A DNA stretch of 59,407 nucleotides from Candidatus Omnitrophica bacterium UBA6233 (GTDB lineage: Bacteria > Omnitrophota > Gorgyraeia > Gygaellales > Profunditerraquicolaceae): the NCBI GenBank assembly GCA_002440965.1, contig DJWJ01000038.1:1-59407 (forward strand), written 5' to 3'. The stretch's first letter is position 1, and each line of letters opens with the position of its first letter. The translations under genes and the position numbers were made by a program. The notes below the pieces were generated by a model. The model made no database searches and was not told where the DNA came from. It saw nothing but the letters and a program-made list of their open reading frames with translations. This document shows, in pieces, positions 25,137 to 34,087 of this stretch.

Positions 25137-25532
25137 CTAACAGCTAGCCGCTCCTGAGCTTCCCTTACCCGTCTCCACGCACATATAATAATTGGTTGTG
25201 CCTGTTACGGCAGTTGCAGTAATAACACCGGCAGTAGTGGCAGCATAAGTAAAATTAGTTGGATTACCTTGCACTGCTATATCATTACTTCCATCGCCAT
25301 CTATATCTACCTTAAGAGCAGCTGAACTGGCAACTGCAGAATACGACCCATACTTGGCATAATAGGCTAATTCTGCGCTACGGTAGGCATCCATCGTGCT
25401 ATACGCTTCCGCTCTCCGGGCGCTTTCGATGTTGGCGAAATAACGCGGCAAGGCAACCAAAGCCAAGATACCGATGATTACGATTACGATGATAAGTTCG
25501 ATCAATGTGAAACCGCTAACGCCTTTTCTCAT
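25137..25532 (-). CDS. Major pseudopilin/pilin (GspG-like)
   Basis: 131 residues. GVSGFTLIELIIVIVIIGILA, then LVALPRYF, ESARRAEAY and ELAYYAKYGSY. It has a strong RBS (AGGGAGGAAAGAA before the ATG) and a 94-bp gap upstream containing a weak TTGCAA-N16-TACTAT promoter candidate, so it may be expressed more strongly than the assembly genes. The C-terminal YYMCVETGKGSSGAASC has a likely disulphide loop. Confidence 0.86.
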   Translation of the reverse strand: MRKGVSGFTLIELIIVIVIIGILALVALPRYFANIESARRAEAYSTMDAYRSAELAYYAKYGSYSAVASSAALKVDIDGDGSNDIAVQGNPTNFTYAATTAGVITATAVTGTTNYYMCVETGKGSSGAASC

Positions 25533-25626
25533 TTCTTTCCTCCCTTTCTAGGTTGTTGTTAAATAATATTCCGCTAATCTTCAGTGCTTATAGTAACATA
25601 ATCCCCAGGAATTGCAATGTTTTTTT

Positions 25627-26871
25627 CTATCTGGTCCCGATTTGGGCAATTTCAAATATCGGAAGAAACATGCCGATAACCATCAAGCCTATAATAGCTC
25701 CTATAAAAACAAGCATAATCGGCTCGAACATAGTGGTAAAACGCGTAAGAAACGTATCCAGATATTCCTGATAAAAAGCATTCAGCCTTTTGAACATATT
25801 GGATAACTCGCCGATCTCTTCGCCGATGTTTACCATCTGGACTACCATCGGGTCAAAAAAGTTTCTTTCATCCAAAGAAGCTCCCAAAGACTTACCGACG
25901 CGGACATCATCTTTAACACTGCGAACAATCTCTCCCAGGATAACGCTATTGACGCTATGTTCGGCAATTTCAAGAGAATAAAGTATAGGCACGCCGCTTT
26001 CCACAAGGGTCGACATTTCGGAGGTAAACCGTTCGATAATCAAGATGCGAAACGCTTCGCCTAAAACAGGCACCTTTAAAATAAACTTTTCGAGCTGCCT
26101 TTTTCCGTTTTTAGTCGAAATATACCTGCGTAAAAACCAAATCCCAACAACTAAAGCAACAGTGATTAACAAAAAATAAGACCGGATAAACTTGCTTGTA
26201 TGTATCAAGAGTGAGGTTAAAAAGGGCATTTTAATATTGAAATTATTGAAGATTTCGGCAAAAGTAGGGATTATCTTAACAGTCATAAACAACAAGGCTG
26301 ATATACCTGCCAAAAATAATATTGCCGGATAAATCAACGCCGAGATAAGCTTTTTCTTAAAAGCAGCATCCCTTTCAAGGTAACTGGCAAGCTTACTTAA
26401 AACCACCGCGAGGTTTCCGCTGGCCTCGCCGCTCTCCACCAAATGAATCCAAAGCTCGGTGAACACCGCAGGGTGCTTAGCCATCGCTTCATGAAAACTT
26501 AACCCCGCTTCCATATTCTTTTCCAAATCTTTGATTATCAAATAAAGCAGTTTACTGGAAACCTGCTGCGAAATTATATTCAAACTCTTTAAAATCGTTA
26601 CCCCTGAGCCAAGAAGCGTGGCCAACTGACGGCAGAAAAGGGTCAGGTCTCCTTCGGTAACCCGATTGTGTTTAGTGTTGATTTTTCCTTTTGTGGAAGC
26701 TCCTGAGGCGGAAGAAAGCGCGGATCCCTGCCCGGAATCGGAAAAGATGTTTATTACTATAAAATCTTTGGCCTGCAAACGGTTGACTACCTCATCCTGC
26801 GTCGCTCCTTCTTCTATCCCGCTGATTTTATTCCCGGTTTTATCCCGGACTATATAGGAGAATTTAGCCAT
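25627..26871 (-). CDS. pilC: Type IV pilus/type II secretion inner-membrane platform protein
   Basis: 414 residues. GspF/PilC family with two repeated cytoplasmic domains (LFCRQLATLLGSGV; FTSEMSTLVESGVP) and three membrane helices near residues 172-195, 220-245 and 385-405. It transmits the ATPase motion to pilin assembly. It overlaps the ATPase gene by 1 bp. Confidence 0.92.
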   Translation of the reverse strand: MAKFSYIVRDKTGNKISGIEEGATQDEVVNRLQAKDFIVINIFSDSGQGSALSSASGASTKGKINTKHNRVTEGDLTLFCRQLATLLGSGVTILKSLNIISQQVSSKLLYLIIKDLEKNMEAGLSFHEAMAKHPAVFTELWIHLVESGEASGNLAVVLSKLASYLERDAAFKKKLISALIYPAILFLAGISALLFMTVKIIPTFAEIFNNFNIKMPFLTSLLIHTSKFIRSYFLLITVALVVGIWFLRRYISTKNGKRQLEKFILKVPVLGEAFRILIIERFTSEMSTLVESGVPILYSLEIAEHSVNSVILGEIVRSVKDDVRVGKSLGASLDERNFFDPMVVQMVNIGEEIGELSNMFKRLNAFYQEYLDTFLTRFTTMFEPIMLVFIGAIIGLMVIGMFLPIFEIAQIGTR

Positions 26872-28607
26872 TATTCCGCTCCCAAGGCAATTGAAAGCGC
26901 GTCTTCCAGGGAAGTCGAGCCTTCCTCGACTTTTTTAAGAGCTGACTCATACAATGTTTGCATCCCAAAAGATTTGGCAACGTCCCTTATCTGTTGAAAT
27001 GGCGCCCTCTGGCTGATTAAACTCCTTATTTCTTCGTTCACAAACATAACTTCCGAAACGCAAACCCTCCCCTTATACCCGGTATTATTACATCTCGCGC
27101 ATCCTTTGGCTTTATAAATCAAATCCGCTTTCAATTTTATATTCTTGAGTTCTTCCGGCTTTGGCTCATAAGCTTCCTTGCACTCCAAACATAATTTTCT
27201 AACCAAACGCTGGCCGATTACAGCTATCAAAGAAGAAGATAACATATACGGCTCGATACCGATATCCATTAAGCGGCTTATAGCTGTAGGAGCATCATTG
27301 GTATGCAGCGTGCTTAAAACCAAATGCCCGGTAAGCGCCGAACGCACGCATATTTGAGCGGTTTCCAAATCGCGGACCTCGCCAACAAGCATTATATCAG
27401 GATCCTGCCTCAAAAAACTGCGCAAGGCGGTAGCGAAAGTAAGCCCGATTTCGGGTTTGATTTGAACCTGGTTAACGCCATCAAGTTTATATTCCACCGG
27501 ATCCTCAATAGTAACGATATTCTTGGTAGAACTTCTTATTTCGCTCAATATTGCGTATAAAGTAGTCGTTTTACCGCTACCTGTAGGCCCGGTTAGAAAA
27601 ATTAATCCGTAAGGAGTTTTTATACATTTTCGAATGAGTTCAAGCTGCTTTGGCTCAAAACCCAGTTTACCAAGGTCTAAAACAACCTGGCTGCGGTCAA
27701 GCAGCCTCATTACTATCTTCTCCCCGTAAATCGTAGGTATGGAAGAAACGCGGATATCTATGGGCCGCTCTCCCATCCGCACCAGAAACGAACCGTCCTG
27801 GGGAAGTCGTTTTTCGGCGATATCCAGTTTTGACAAAATTTTAATACGCGAGATAATCGGCATATGCAGATGTTTTGCCGGAGGAGGTATTTCATACAAT
27901 TTCCCGTCGATACGATACCTTAAAGATATCTTGTCTTTAAACGGTTCGATATGGATATCCGAAGCCCGTTCATCGATTGCCTGACGAATTATTAAGTCGA
28001 CCAATTTTACAACCGGGGCTTCTTCAGCCCGGGCAACCAATTTATCCAAACTCAATTCCTGATCGGATTCTTCTTCGGAAATCACTCCCGTAGCGGCAGA
28101 TTCAGATGAAGGAACATCATAGGTATCCTCTACCGCCTGTTTCAACATCGCGGATTTACCATAGAAATCCCCGATCGCCTTGACAATATCGGGTTTTGTA
28201 GCGATAACAGGATTAATCTCGCAATTGGTCAATCTGCCTAGATTATCGATTAGAATCAAATCCAAAGGATCAGACATAGCTACAGTCAAAGAACGCAAGG
28301 TGCGGGACAAAGGAAGAACGGAATTCTTGATGGCAAAGTCATGCGGTATAAGCCGTTCAAGCCCCTGATCTATCGCCGGTTTAAGCATCCCGCCTGTGCC
28401 CAGCGAAAAATAGGGAACATTGAGCTGTTTACCCAAAACCGCCACCATCTGGTCTTCTTTGACTAAACCGAGCTTGACCAAAACTTCACCTAATCTGCCG
28501 CCTTCCTGACGCTGGACAGATATGGCTTTTTCCAGTTGAGCTTCATCAAGCAAACCTTCTTTAATAAGAAGCTCGCCTAATTTCAGATATCTTCCTTTAT
28601 TCAACAT
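26871..28607 (-). CDS. pilB: Type IV pilus assembly/type II secretion ATPase
   Basis: 578 residues. The N-terminal MshEN-like domains (about 1-150) show LGELLIKEGLLDEAQLEKAI. The catalytic core has Walker A GPTGSGKTTTLYA, an Asp box, Walker B DPDIMLVGEVRD, a His box STLHTNDAP and a zinc-binding tetracysteine CLEC...CARC with NNTGYKGR. It drives pilin extrusion. No PilT-type retraction ATPase is in the window. A c-di-GMP role for MshEN is possible but not tested. Confidence 0.93.
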   Translation of the reverse strand: MLNKGRYLKLGELLIKEGLLDEAQLEKAISVQRQEGGRLGEVLVKLGLVKEDQMVAVLGKQLNVPYFSLGTGGMLKPAIDQGLERLIPHDFAIKNSVLPLSRTLRSLTVAMSDPLDLILIDNLGRLTNCEINPVIATKPDIVKAIGDFYGKSAMLKQAVEDTYDVPSSESAATGVISEEESDQELSLDKLVARAEEAPVVKLVDLIIRQAIDERASDIHIEPFKDKISLRYRIDGKLYEIPPPAKHLHMPIISRIKILSKLDIAEKRLPQDGSFLVRMGERPIDIRVSSIPTIYGEKIVMRLLDRSQVVLDLGKLGFEPKQLELIRKCIKTPYGLIFLTGPTGSGKTTTLYAILSEIRSSTKNIVTIEDPVEYKLDGVNQVQIKPEIGLTFATALRSFLRQDPDIMLVGEVRDLETAQICVRSALTGHLVLSTLHTNDAPTAISRLMDIGIEPYMLSSSLIAVIGQRLVRKLCLECKEAYEPKPEELKNIKLKADLIYKAKGCARCNNTGYKGRVCVSEVMFVNEEIRSLISQRAPFQQIRDVAKSFGMQTLYESALKKVEEGSTSLEDALSIALGAE

Positions 28608-28622
28608 AGGTTTTAAGATAAC

Positions 28623-30233
28623 TTAGCGTTTAGTTTCGAAACTATTCAAATAAGTACTCATACTCTGCTGCCGGGCCAAAGGAACGATTTTAGCCTGTTC
28701 CCGTAAAGGAAGAACCGCATTTTTACCCGGAACAGAAGGGGCCTTATCGCTTTTCACAATATGCGGGGTAATAAAAACCAAAAGTTCTCTTTCTTGTCCC
28801 GGGCTTTGGCTCTTATGCCTGAATAAAGCTCCTAAAAAAGGTATATCCCCTAAAAAAGGAAGTTTAGTGATAACCGTGCTATTCTGGTTCCGGATTAAAC
28901 CGCCTAAAACTACGGTTTCGCCGTCTTTTACGCGCACAGTAGTCTTGGTGCTGCGCACCTCCGGATTAAGAAACGTATATGTCGAGCCACCGCTGTTAAA
29001 AGTAGAGCTGGTAGTCGAGGCTTCGGAGACCTGCGGATAAACAAACATCAGAATTTCTCCTGCCTCAAGATCAATCTGGGGGGTTACTCTTAGCGAGACG
29101 CCGGTTTCATAACGCTCAGGGGTTGCGGTTATCGCACCTGTAGTAGTCTGGCTTGTCGAAGTAACACCTATAGCCTCATCAGTAACGATTTTCACTTCAG
29201 CAGTTTCATTATTCAAAGTCAGTATTTTCGGCCGCGCCAGGAATTTTGTATCAGTTTGCACCCTTAAGAAATCCAGCTGCATATTATAAATACTGGTCCC
29301 GTTATTCCCGTTACTGACATCTATCGACCCAGAGGTAAGAGTTTTGGCAACGCTTCTAAACGAATACATCGAAGGGCTAAAAGGATACTCGGTGCTAATA
29401 GTAGCTCCTTTTATGGCTATACTGAACGGCGTTTGCCCGAACTTAAAACCGATTTGATCGACATTTTTCTTGCTTACATCCAGAATTTCAACCTCAAGCA
29501 TAACCTCCGGGACAGAAACATCCAGCGAGGCAATAACTTGAGTTACTACTTCCATCTTGCTGGGTATATCCGTAACTATAAGGCTATTAGTCCGGTAATC
29601 CTCCACTACTGAACCATCCTTGGTTAAAATTTTCTTTATCGCCTGAGTGATGCCGCTTTCCTCTTCAACTTTCCATTTGCCGGTATCGGAAGTGGAACTC
29701 GAAGACGAACCCGAGGAACTAGAAGACGAACCCGAGGAACTAGAAGAACCAGAGGAACCGGAGGAACCAGAGGAATTGGAGAAACTACTGCTTGTCCCGC
29801 TTAAATTATTCTTCATTTCCTCTTTTAATGAAGAGGAAGAAACCGTAGCGTGTTTTAAGTAAAAAACCTTCGTTACTGTCTTGACTGCGGGTTTCCCCCA
29901 GTCATTGACGATAAAAACGCTGGCTTCTTTATCCAAGTCATAAGTAAGATTGTTGGCTTTGAATATTTTATCCATCGCCTCTTTTAAAGGCACCTTATCC
30001 ATATAAAGGGTTATCTTCCTGTCCTCAAGCGCCTCGGAAGCTACAAAGTTCAACCCGGACTGGATCGAAAGAAGCTTCAGCACGTCCTTCAGAGAAGCAT
30101 CTTGTAAATCCATGGAGATAAAAACATCTCCCTCAGACAGCGGAGCCGATGCTCCGTAAACATATAACCCGGGAGAAAAAATAATATTAAAGAAAAAGAA
30201 TATGGAAACTAATAATCGAGAAATACTTTTCAT
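28623..30233 (-). CDS. pilQ: Secretin (PilQ/GspD-type outer-membrane channel)
   Basis: 536 residues. Signal peptide about 1-29 (LLVSIFFFFNIIFSPG, cleaved near VYGA). STN/N0-type domain at about 36-110 (DLQDASLKDVLKLLSIQSGL). A Ser/Gly-only linker at about 145-190, an N1-like domain with NSLIVTDIPSKMEVV, and the secretin core with VMLEVEILDVSKK, VVLGGLIRNQ, LPFLGDIPFLGALF and ITPHIV. The linker DNA contains tandem repeats. It forms the outer-membrane pore, showing a diderm envelope. Confidence 0.92.
   Translation of the reverse strand: MKSISRLLVSIFFFFNIIFSPGLYVYGASAPLSEGDVFISMDLQDASLKDVLKLLSIQSGLNFVASEALEDRKITLYMDKVPLKEAMDKIFKANNLTYDLDKEASVFIVNDWGKPAVKTVTKVFYLKHATVSSSSLKEEMKNNLSGTSSSFSNSSGSSGSSGSSSSSGSSSSSSGSSSSSTSDTGKWKVEEESGITQAIKKILTKDGSVVEDYRTNSLIVTDIPSKMEVVTQVIASLDVSVPEVMLEVEILDVSKKNVDQIGFKFGQTPFSIAIKGATISTEYPFSPSMYSFRSVAKTLTSGSIDVSNGNNGTSIYNMQLDFLRVQTDTKFLARPKILTLNNETAEVKIVTDEAIGVTSTSQTTTGAITATPERYETGVSLRVTPQIDLEAGEILMFVYPQVSEASTTSSTFNSGGSTYTFLNPEVRSTKTTVRVKDGETVVLGGLIRNQNSTVITKLPFLGDIPFLGALFRHKSQSPGQERELLVFITPHIVKSDKAPSVPGKNAVLPLREQAKIVPLARQQSMSTYLNSFETKR
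29700..29780. repeat. Tandem repeats encoding the secretin Ser/Gly linker
   Basis: A perfect 21-bp duplication (29701-29721 and 29722-29742, unit starting GAAGACGAACCCGAGG) is followed by 9-bp units of the GGAACCAGA type. All units are multiples of three, so length changes stay in frame and alter only linker length. Confidence 0.85.
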
Positions 30234-30243
30234 GGTTCCTCCT

Positions 30244-30828
30244 TTATATTTTAGCTTTATGCTGCAGACCCGTTAGAGCCGGAGAAGACAATTTATATTC
30301 CATATTGGAAAAAATAACGGTTACACCTTCTTTACTTATTTCCGCAACTTTTACTTCTCCTATCATATCCCCTGTTTTTACCACTTTGTTATTTATAATA
30401 GCTTGAGGGAAAGCTCCTCCCCAAAGCAGTCCTTGCACTTTCATCTCAGGCAATGGCCTGGTTTCTTTTGGGATTTCTTTCTGCATATTCTTCTTGACGC
30501 CCCCTTCGCTTTCTTTTGTTACCAAAGGCTTAAAAGGATCTCTTAACCCTTGGCTAGAATATACTATTGTCGGACGAACAATCTCTTCATTCTTATTGCT
30601 ATTTTCAGGAATCGAACCTTTCTTGACCGCTTCATCCGCTTCAAGCGTTTTTGGCGGAACAAAATCAAATTTCGACTCGGCGAATGATTCCGAAGAAAAA
30701 ACGCCCGTCAAAAATACGCCCAGCCCGAAAACCAACTTAAGGCTGCCCCGAAACAAAATCCGAACCCTGCCGGTGAAAACTCGGCTCTTAAACAGCGAAC
30801 TAATCATTACAATAAAGGCCTTTTGCAT
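30244..30828 (-). CDS. pilP: PilP/GspB-like pilus assembly protein
   Basis: 194 residues. A hydrophobic N-terminal stretch (LKLVFGLGVFLTGVFS) is followed by a flexible charged region. A small C-terminal beta domain has GLRDPFKPL, KVQGLLWGGAFPQAIINNKV and the VKTGDMIGEVKV pattern typical of PilP/GspC HR domains that dock to the secretin. It sits between pilO and the secretin gene, as in type IV pilus operons. Confidence 0.8.
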   Translation of the reverse strand: MQKAFIVMISSLFKSRVFTGRVRILFRGSLKLVFGLGVFLTGVFSSESFAESKFDFVPPKTLEADEAVKKGSIPENSNKNEEIVRPTIVYSSQGLRDPFKPLVTKESEGGVKKNMQKEIPKETRPLPEMKVQGLLWGGAFPQAIINNKVVKTGDMIGEVKVAEISKEGVTVIFSNMEYKLSSPALTGLQHKAKI

Positions 30829-30833
30829 TTTTG

Positions 30834-31352
30834 TTATTTGACTTTCGCGGTAATCGAGCTCATCCGCAAGTTAACGGTCAATTTACTGGTATCCTGGACA
30901 TCCTTCCTGTTTATATCCATGCCATCAATCATGTAAAAACTGCGGGAAGTTTCCAGCGCATTAATGAATTTAGCCAAATCGTCGTAATTCGAGGCGTTAA
31001 CGCTAACGCTAAAACTATTCTTAAGATAATCGCCCCTTATTTCTCCCTGCAAAGGCTTGACAGACAAAACTTCCACCTTTGAAATTTTGGCGATACCAAC
31101 AATGTCATTCATAACCGCGCCCGCTTCCTTGCCGGGAAACAATTTCTTATAAGCAGTTATCTTTTTCTCCATCCCGCCTATTTTTTCCAACTCAAGGTTT
31201 TTCTTTTCCTCTTCGCCTATCTTGGTTTTTAGAGTTGTTCCGGCAACAAGATTAGCATTGTAAATATTATGAGCTATGATCAAGGCCGCGATGATTATAG
31301 CTATGTTTACAATCAAATTCTTATACCTGTCAACCTGCTCTATTTTAATCAT
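30834..31352 (-). CDS. pilO: PilO-like inner-membrane pilus assembly protein
   Basis: 172 residues. One membrane helix (about 13-28), a coiled-coil-like charged segment (KIGEEEKKNLELEKIGGMEKK) and a periplasmic ferredoxin-like domain with FSVSVNASNYDDLAKFINAL. This organisation, its position after a PilN domain and its size fit PilO. It starts 1 bp after the upstream stop. Confidence 0.82.
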   Translation of the reverse strand: MIKIEQVDRYKNLIVNIAIIIAALIIAHNIYNANLVAGTTLKTKIGEEEKKNLELEKIGGMEKKITAYKKLFPGKEAGAVMNDIVGIAKISKVEVLSVKPLQGEIRGDYLKNSFSVSVNASNYDDLAKFINALETSRSFYMIDGMDINRKDVQDTSKLTVNLRMSSITAKVK

Positions 31353-31353
31353 C

Positions 31354-32901
31354 TCACTTTGCCTCTTTATTAGCTTTGCAAGATATCAAGAATGTAGTGA
31401 CCATTGCCCGGTCAAACTGGGTATGATCGATAAAAACTATATTTATATCTTTGAAATATTTGGCGAACTCCCGACTTTCTTTTAAACCGTTATAAAAATC
31501 ATTTACCGCTTGATATTCGTCATTGCTGTCGCCCAAATAACTCATACCCTCCAACACCAGTTCAACCAATTTATCTTTTTTTTCCATGGCAAATTTCGTA
31601 AGCCATATTCCTTTGGGGATTATCCGGGGAATAACCCCTAGGACTTCCGTGACATATAACTGTTTCCTGACAAGGTAATCAAAACTATCCAATGTTTCCT
31701 TATGCTTCAGGACAATGCCGGTAAGTTCTTCATAATTTGATTCGGGATTAACCCTGGCAACAGCCACTCTTTTGCCAATTACAGAGTTTAAGGCCTGATT
31801 TAACGAATGAGACCGAAAGATTCCATAGGAAAAAGCTCCAAGGCAAATTAAAACAGCAACGGTAATCACGCGAAAATCAAATCTGACATCCTTAATCAAA
31901 GACACCAAATCCAGGCTGGCATCGGTTTTTAACCTAGCATCCTTCTTCCAACTTTCAATCAAATTAAGCCGTATTTTTGTAGGAAGAGCCCTGGAGATTG
32001 CTGCGCCGTAGCTCTTGACAAAACCGGAAGAAAATACCATAGGTTTGCTGAGTATTTTGGAAATATCGATAAACTTACCGGATAAACCCAGATCATTTAT
32101 AAAAGCTTCCAGGTCTTTCCACCAGTCAAAACCGGAAATCACGAACATATTTTTCAAAGGCTTGGCAGGAAATTTAGAGTGGTAATAATCCAAAGATACC
32201 CGCACTTCCGCTTTAAGCTTATCTAATGATAACGGCGCGGAAACAGTGGAAAAATCCAAATCATTCGGGACAACGCTGGACAAGTTTATGTCGCGGCTAA
32301 ACAACGGAAAACCGTTGTCTAAAACGGTAAAGTTAATTTCGTTCTGGGCATTGGAATCAAAACAGAGTATTCCTGTTATTCCGCCATCCTTGACTCCGGA
32401 CAGTCTCAATATCCTTGAAATGCTGAATCCGGAATACTCAATCGAACTTACTTTTATATGCAACTGGTTAAGAATAGAGAAGTATTTATCGTAAGCATCT
32501 TTTTTGATACCGATAAACAAAACTGTATTTATACGGCTCAGTTTATCCAGTTCGACCTGATAACTCGAAATAAGCTCCTCTACCTTAAAAGGTATGTATT
32601 TTTTGGCTTCGAAGATTATAGCGCTCTGTAATTCTTTTTTAGGCAGAACCGGAATCTCGAAAGTCCTGATAATCAAATCTCTGCCCGAAAGACAAAGGCA
32701 AGCCTCCTTAGCTTCAATTCTATGCCTCCTGAAGGCGTCATTAAAGGAAGCGACTAGCTTAATTTCGGTAGGTATCTTTTCTTCCAACTCATTGCCGGCT
32801 ACTCCCAAAAGGGGAATCTGCAGGTTATTCAACAGCTTCTTCCCTTTGACTTCAGCAACATCAATTAAATCGGAACCGAAATATATACCTAACTCACTCA
32901 T
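31354..32901 (-). CDS. PilM-PilN fusion (GspL-like)
   Basis: 515 residues. The N-terminal actin-like PilM fold (about 1-320) has GIYFGSDLIDVAEV, RTFEIPVLPKKELQSAI and EAKKYIPF. The linker KIRLNLIES matches the conserved N-terminal motif of PilN. A membrane helix follows at about 348-368 (VITVAVLICLGAFSYGIF), then a periplasmic PilN domain. PilM and PilN are usually separate proteins; in GspL of type II secretion they are joined. It overlaps the HTH gene by 4 bp. Confidence 0.83.
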   Translation of the reverse strand: MSELGIYFGSDLIDVAEVKGKKLLNNLQIPLLGVAGNELEEKIPTEIKLVASFNDAFRRHRIEAKEACLCLSGRDLIIRTFEIPVLPKKELQSAIIFEAKKYIPFKVEELISSYQVELDKLSRINTVLFIGIKKDAYDKYFSILNQLHIKVSSIEYSGFSISRILRLSGVKDGGITGILCFDSNAQNEINFTVLDNGFPLFSRDINLSSVVPNDLDFSTVSAPLSLDKLKAEVRVSLDYYHSKFPAKPLKNMFVISGFDWWKDLEAFINDLGLSGKFIDISKILSKPMVFSSGFVKSYGAAISRALPTKIRLNLIESWKKDARLKTDASLDLVSLIKDVRFDFRVITVAVLICLGAFSYGIFRSHSLNQALNSVIGKRVAVARVNPESNYEELTGIVLKHKETLDSFDYLVRKQLYVTEVLGVIPRIIPKGIWLTKFAMEKKDKLVELVLEGMSYLGDSNDEYQAVNDFYNGLKESREFAKYFKDINIVFIDHTQFDRAMVTTFLISCKANKEAK

Positions 32902-33125
32902 TGATCTGCTCCCGCTTTAGACACGCCCGGCTGCTTCCCGTTGGCCGGAGACATAGATTGACGCTTGCTGCTTTGAAGCCAGCTATCTACATCCTTGCGG
33001 TCAAATCTCCAGACTCCTCCTACTTTAATACCGGAAATCTTTCTCTGGCTCAACCAATTATAGATGGTCTGCTTCTTTAACTTCAAGTAATCCGCCAACT
33101 CATCGATATCTATAAGTCTATTCAT
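32898..33125 (-). CDS. Small HTH regulator (excisionase/MerR-like) heading the pilus operon
   Basis: 75 residues. A winged helix-turn-helix of the helix_turn_helix_17/excisionase type: IDELADYLKLKKQTIYNWLS, then KISGIKVGGVWRFDRKDVDSWL. The basic tail is not conserved in the family. RBS AAGGAA precedes the ATG. It overlaps pilMN by 4 bp and is first in the operon, behind a near-consensus promoter with ATAAG repeats in and around the -35/-10 region. It is probably an autoregulator of the pilus locus. Confidence 0.82.
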   Translation of the reverse strand: MNRLIDIDELADYLKLKKQTIYNWLSQRKISGIKVGGVWRFDRKDVDSWLQSSKRQSMSPANGKQPGVSKAGADQ

Positions 33126-33163
33126 TTTTATTCCTTATTCTATAATAACCAATAAGGAACTTA

Positions 33164-33192
33164 ATTAAAACATAAGATGCTTATATTGTCAA
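33164..33192 (-). promoter_or_regulatory. Promoter of the HTH-pilMNOPQ operon
   Basis: Minus strand TTGACA (33187-33192), a 17-nt spacer and TTTAAT (33164-33169). The predicted start is about 30 nt before the HTH gene. The spacer contains the hyphenated palindrome ATAAG-CAT-CTTAT (33172-33184). Confidence 0.75.
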
Positions 33193-33223
33193 GTGTTTTT
33201 TTTCTTATACTTACTTATACTTA
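33172..33223 (-). promoter_or_regulatory. Candidate operator: ATAAG palindrome plus 10-bp direct repeats
   Basis: The palindrome ATAAG/CTTAT (33172-33184) lies between -35 and -10. Upstream of -35 are two perfect tandem 10-mers, CTTATACTTA (33204-33213 and 33214-33223), which read TAAGTATAAG on the minus strand. One helical turn separates the copies. The shared ATAAG core suggests one regulator, most simply the adjacent HTH protein. Confidence 0.5.
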
Positions 33224-33230
33224 CCGCTAG

Positions 33231-33279
33231 TAATAAAGAAGAGGAGACGAGCCACTTTCTCGTCCCCTCTTCTTTATTA
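33231..33279. terminator. Long hairpin between the PilX-like gene and the pilus operon
   Basis: A 21-bp stem (33231-33251 with 33259-33279, one wobble or mismatch) and a 7-nt loop. The outer part of the stem is A/T-rich (TAATAAAGAAGAGG), so transcripts in either direction end with a U-rich arm. It lies about 50 bp after the PilX-like stop and upstream of the HTH promoter, so it probably insulates the two units. Confidence 0.7.
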
Positions 33280-33327
33280 CTTATTTTATTATAGACTTAC
33301 CGGAATTTACTCATTAAAGCAGGAACT

Positions 33328-33750
33328 TTACGGAGTATAAGTGTAATCAACCTTTATCTTGAGCTGAGTTACCTTACCGCTTAAGCTGGAACTATCAGGA
33401 GCATTATTCAGGGGAAAAATAGTAACTTGGACTTTATATGGGATGTCCACATCATCACTTATAGGAAAATCGTTATTTACGCTATCTATACAACCTTTAT
33501 TCTGAAAACAGGCGTATTTATTGTTAGCCGCATCAATAGTCCAAGTTCCTTTTCTTAGCATATCCTGGGCATAATTCATTATGCCCTTAGCCGCATAATA
33601 AGCCCTGATTCTGCTTGTGTTATGGTGGCTCAATCTATACTGATTGGTTATTATACCCAAGATAACACCTGCTAAAACAGCCACCACCAAAATAGTTGCC
33701 AAAACGATAAGCAATACTACGCCTTTGCGAGTATCTTTAGAATCAGGCAT
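33328..33750 (-). CDS. PilX/GspK-like minor pilin
   Basis: 140 residues. RKGVVLLIVLATILVVAVLA followed by the PilX-N-like segment HHNTSRIRAYYAAKGIMNYA. It has Gly-1 but no Glu+5, as in GspK/PilX-type tip proteins. The C-terminal domain is short, with a Cys pair (YACFQNKGC). It overlaps the winged-helix gene by 8 bp. Confidence 0.75.
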   Translation of the reverse strand: MPDSKDTRKGVVLLIVLATILVVAVLAGVILGIITNQYRLSHHNTSRIRAYYAAKGIMNYAQDMLRKGTWTIDAANNKYACFQNKGCIDSVNNDFPISDDVDIPYKVQVTIFPLNNAPDSSSLSGKVTQLKIKVDYTYTP

Positions 33751-33949
33751 CTTTTCTTAAAGATATCCTATAATCGCTACCGGCTTGCTGCAGAAGCACA
33801 TGACCCTCTCTGGCAAGCCAACCAAGGCTCATAAGGACATTGTCCCGGTTCTTATCTATACCCTTAACCAATTCAGTCAAGGTAACTTCGTGGCGCTGAT
33901 CCAAAAAATGCCATATATCTCCGGCAACTATACCGATTTCTGTAATCAT
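33743..33949 (-). CDS. Winged-helix domain protein (DUF2582-like)
   Basis: 68 residues: IGIVAGDIWHFLDQ, VTLTELVKGIDKNRDNVLMSLGWLAREGHV, then a short beta wing. This matches the small winged-helix DUF2582 family. RBS GGAGGGG and a promoter (33968-33995) lie just upstream. The target is unknown. Confidence 0.75.
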   Translation of the reverse strand: MITEIGIVAGDIWHFLDQRHEVTLTELVKGIDKNRDNVLMSLGWLAREGHVLLQQAGSDYRISLRKDA

Positions 33950-33967
33950 TTTCCCCTCCAGAAATTC

Positions 33968-33995
33968 ATTTTATAATAACTGTAGTCCCTGTCAA
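33968..33995 (-). promoter_or_regulatory. Promoter for the winged-helix/PilX-like pair
   Basis: Minus strand TTGACA (33990-33995), a 16-nt spacer and TAAAAT (33968-33973). The leader is very short before the RBS at about 33951-33957. Confidence 0.65.
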
Positions 33996-34087
33996 CTATT
34001 ATTTACCTATCTATTCTTTGTCCCGCCTCACAACACACAACCAGTTCGCGCAACTAAAATATAATGTACCTATGGAAAATTACAGAA

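Noticed and set aside
29647..29862. Plus-strand acidic Glu/Pro-rich reading frame opposite the secretin
   Set aside because: It is the antisense of the Ser/Gly linker repeat; it has no start context and would disrupt nothing conserved.
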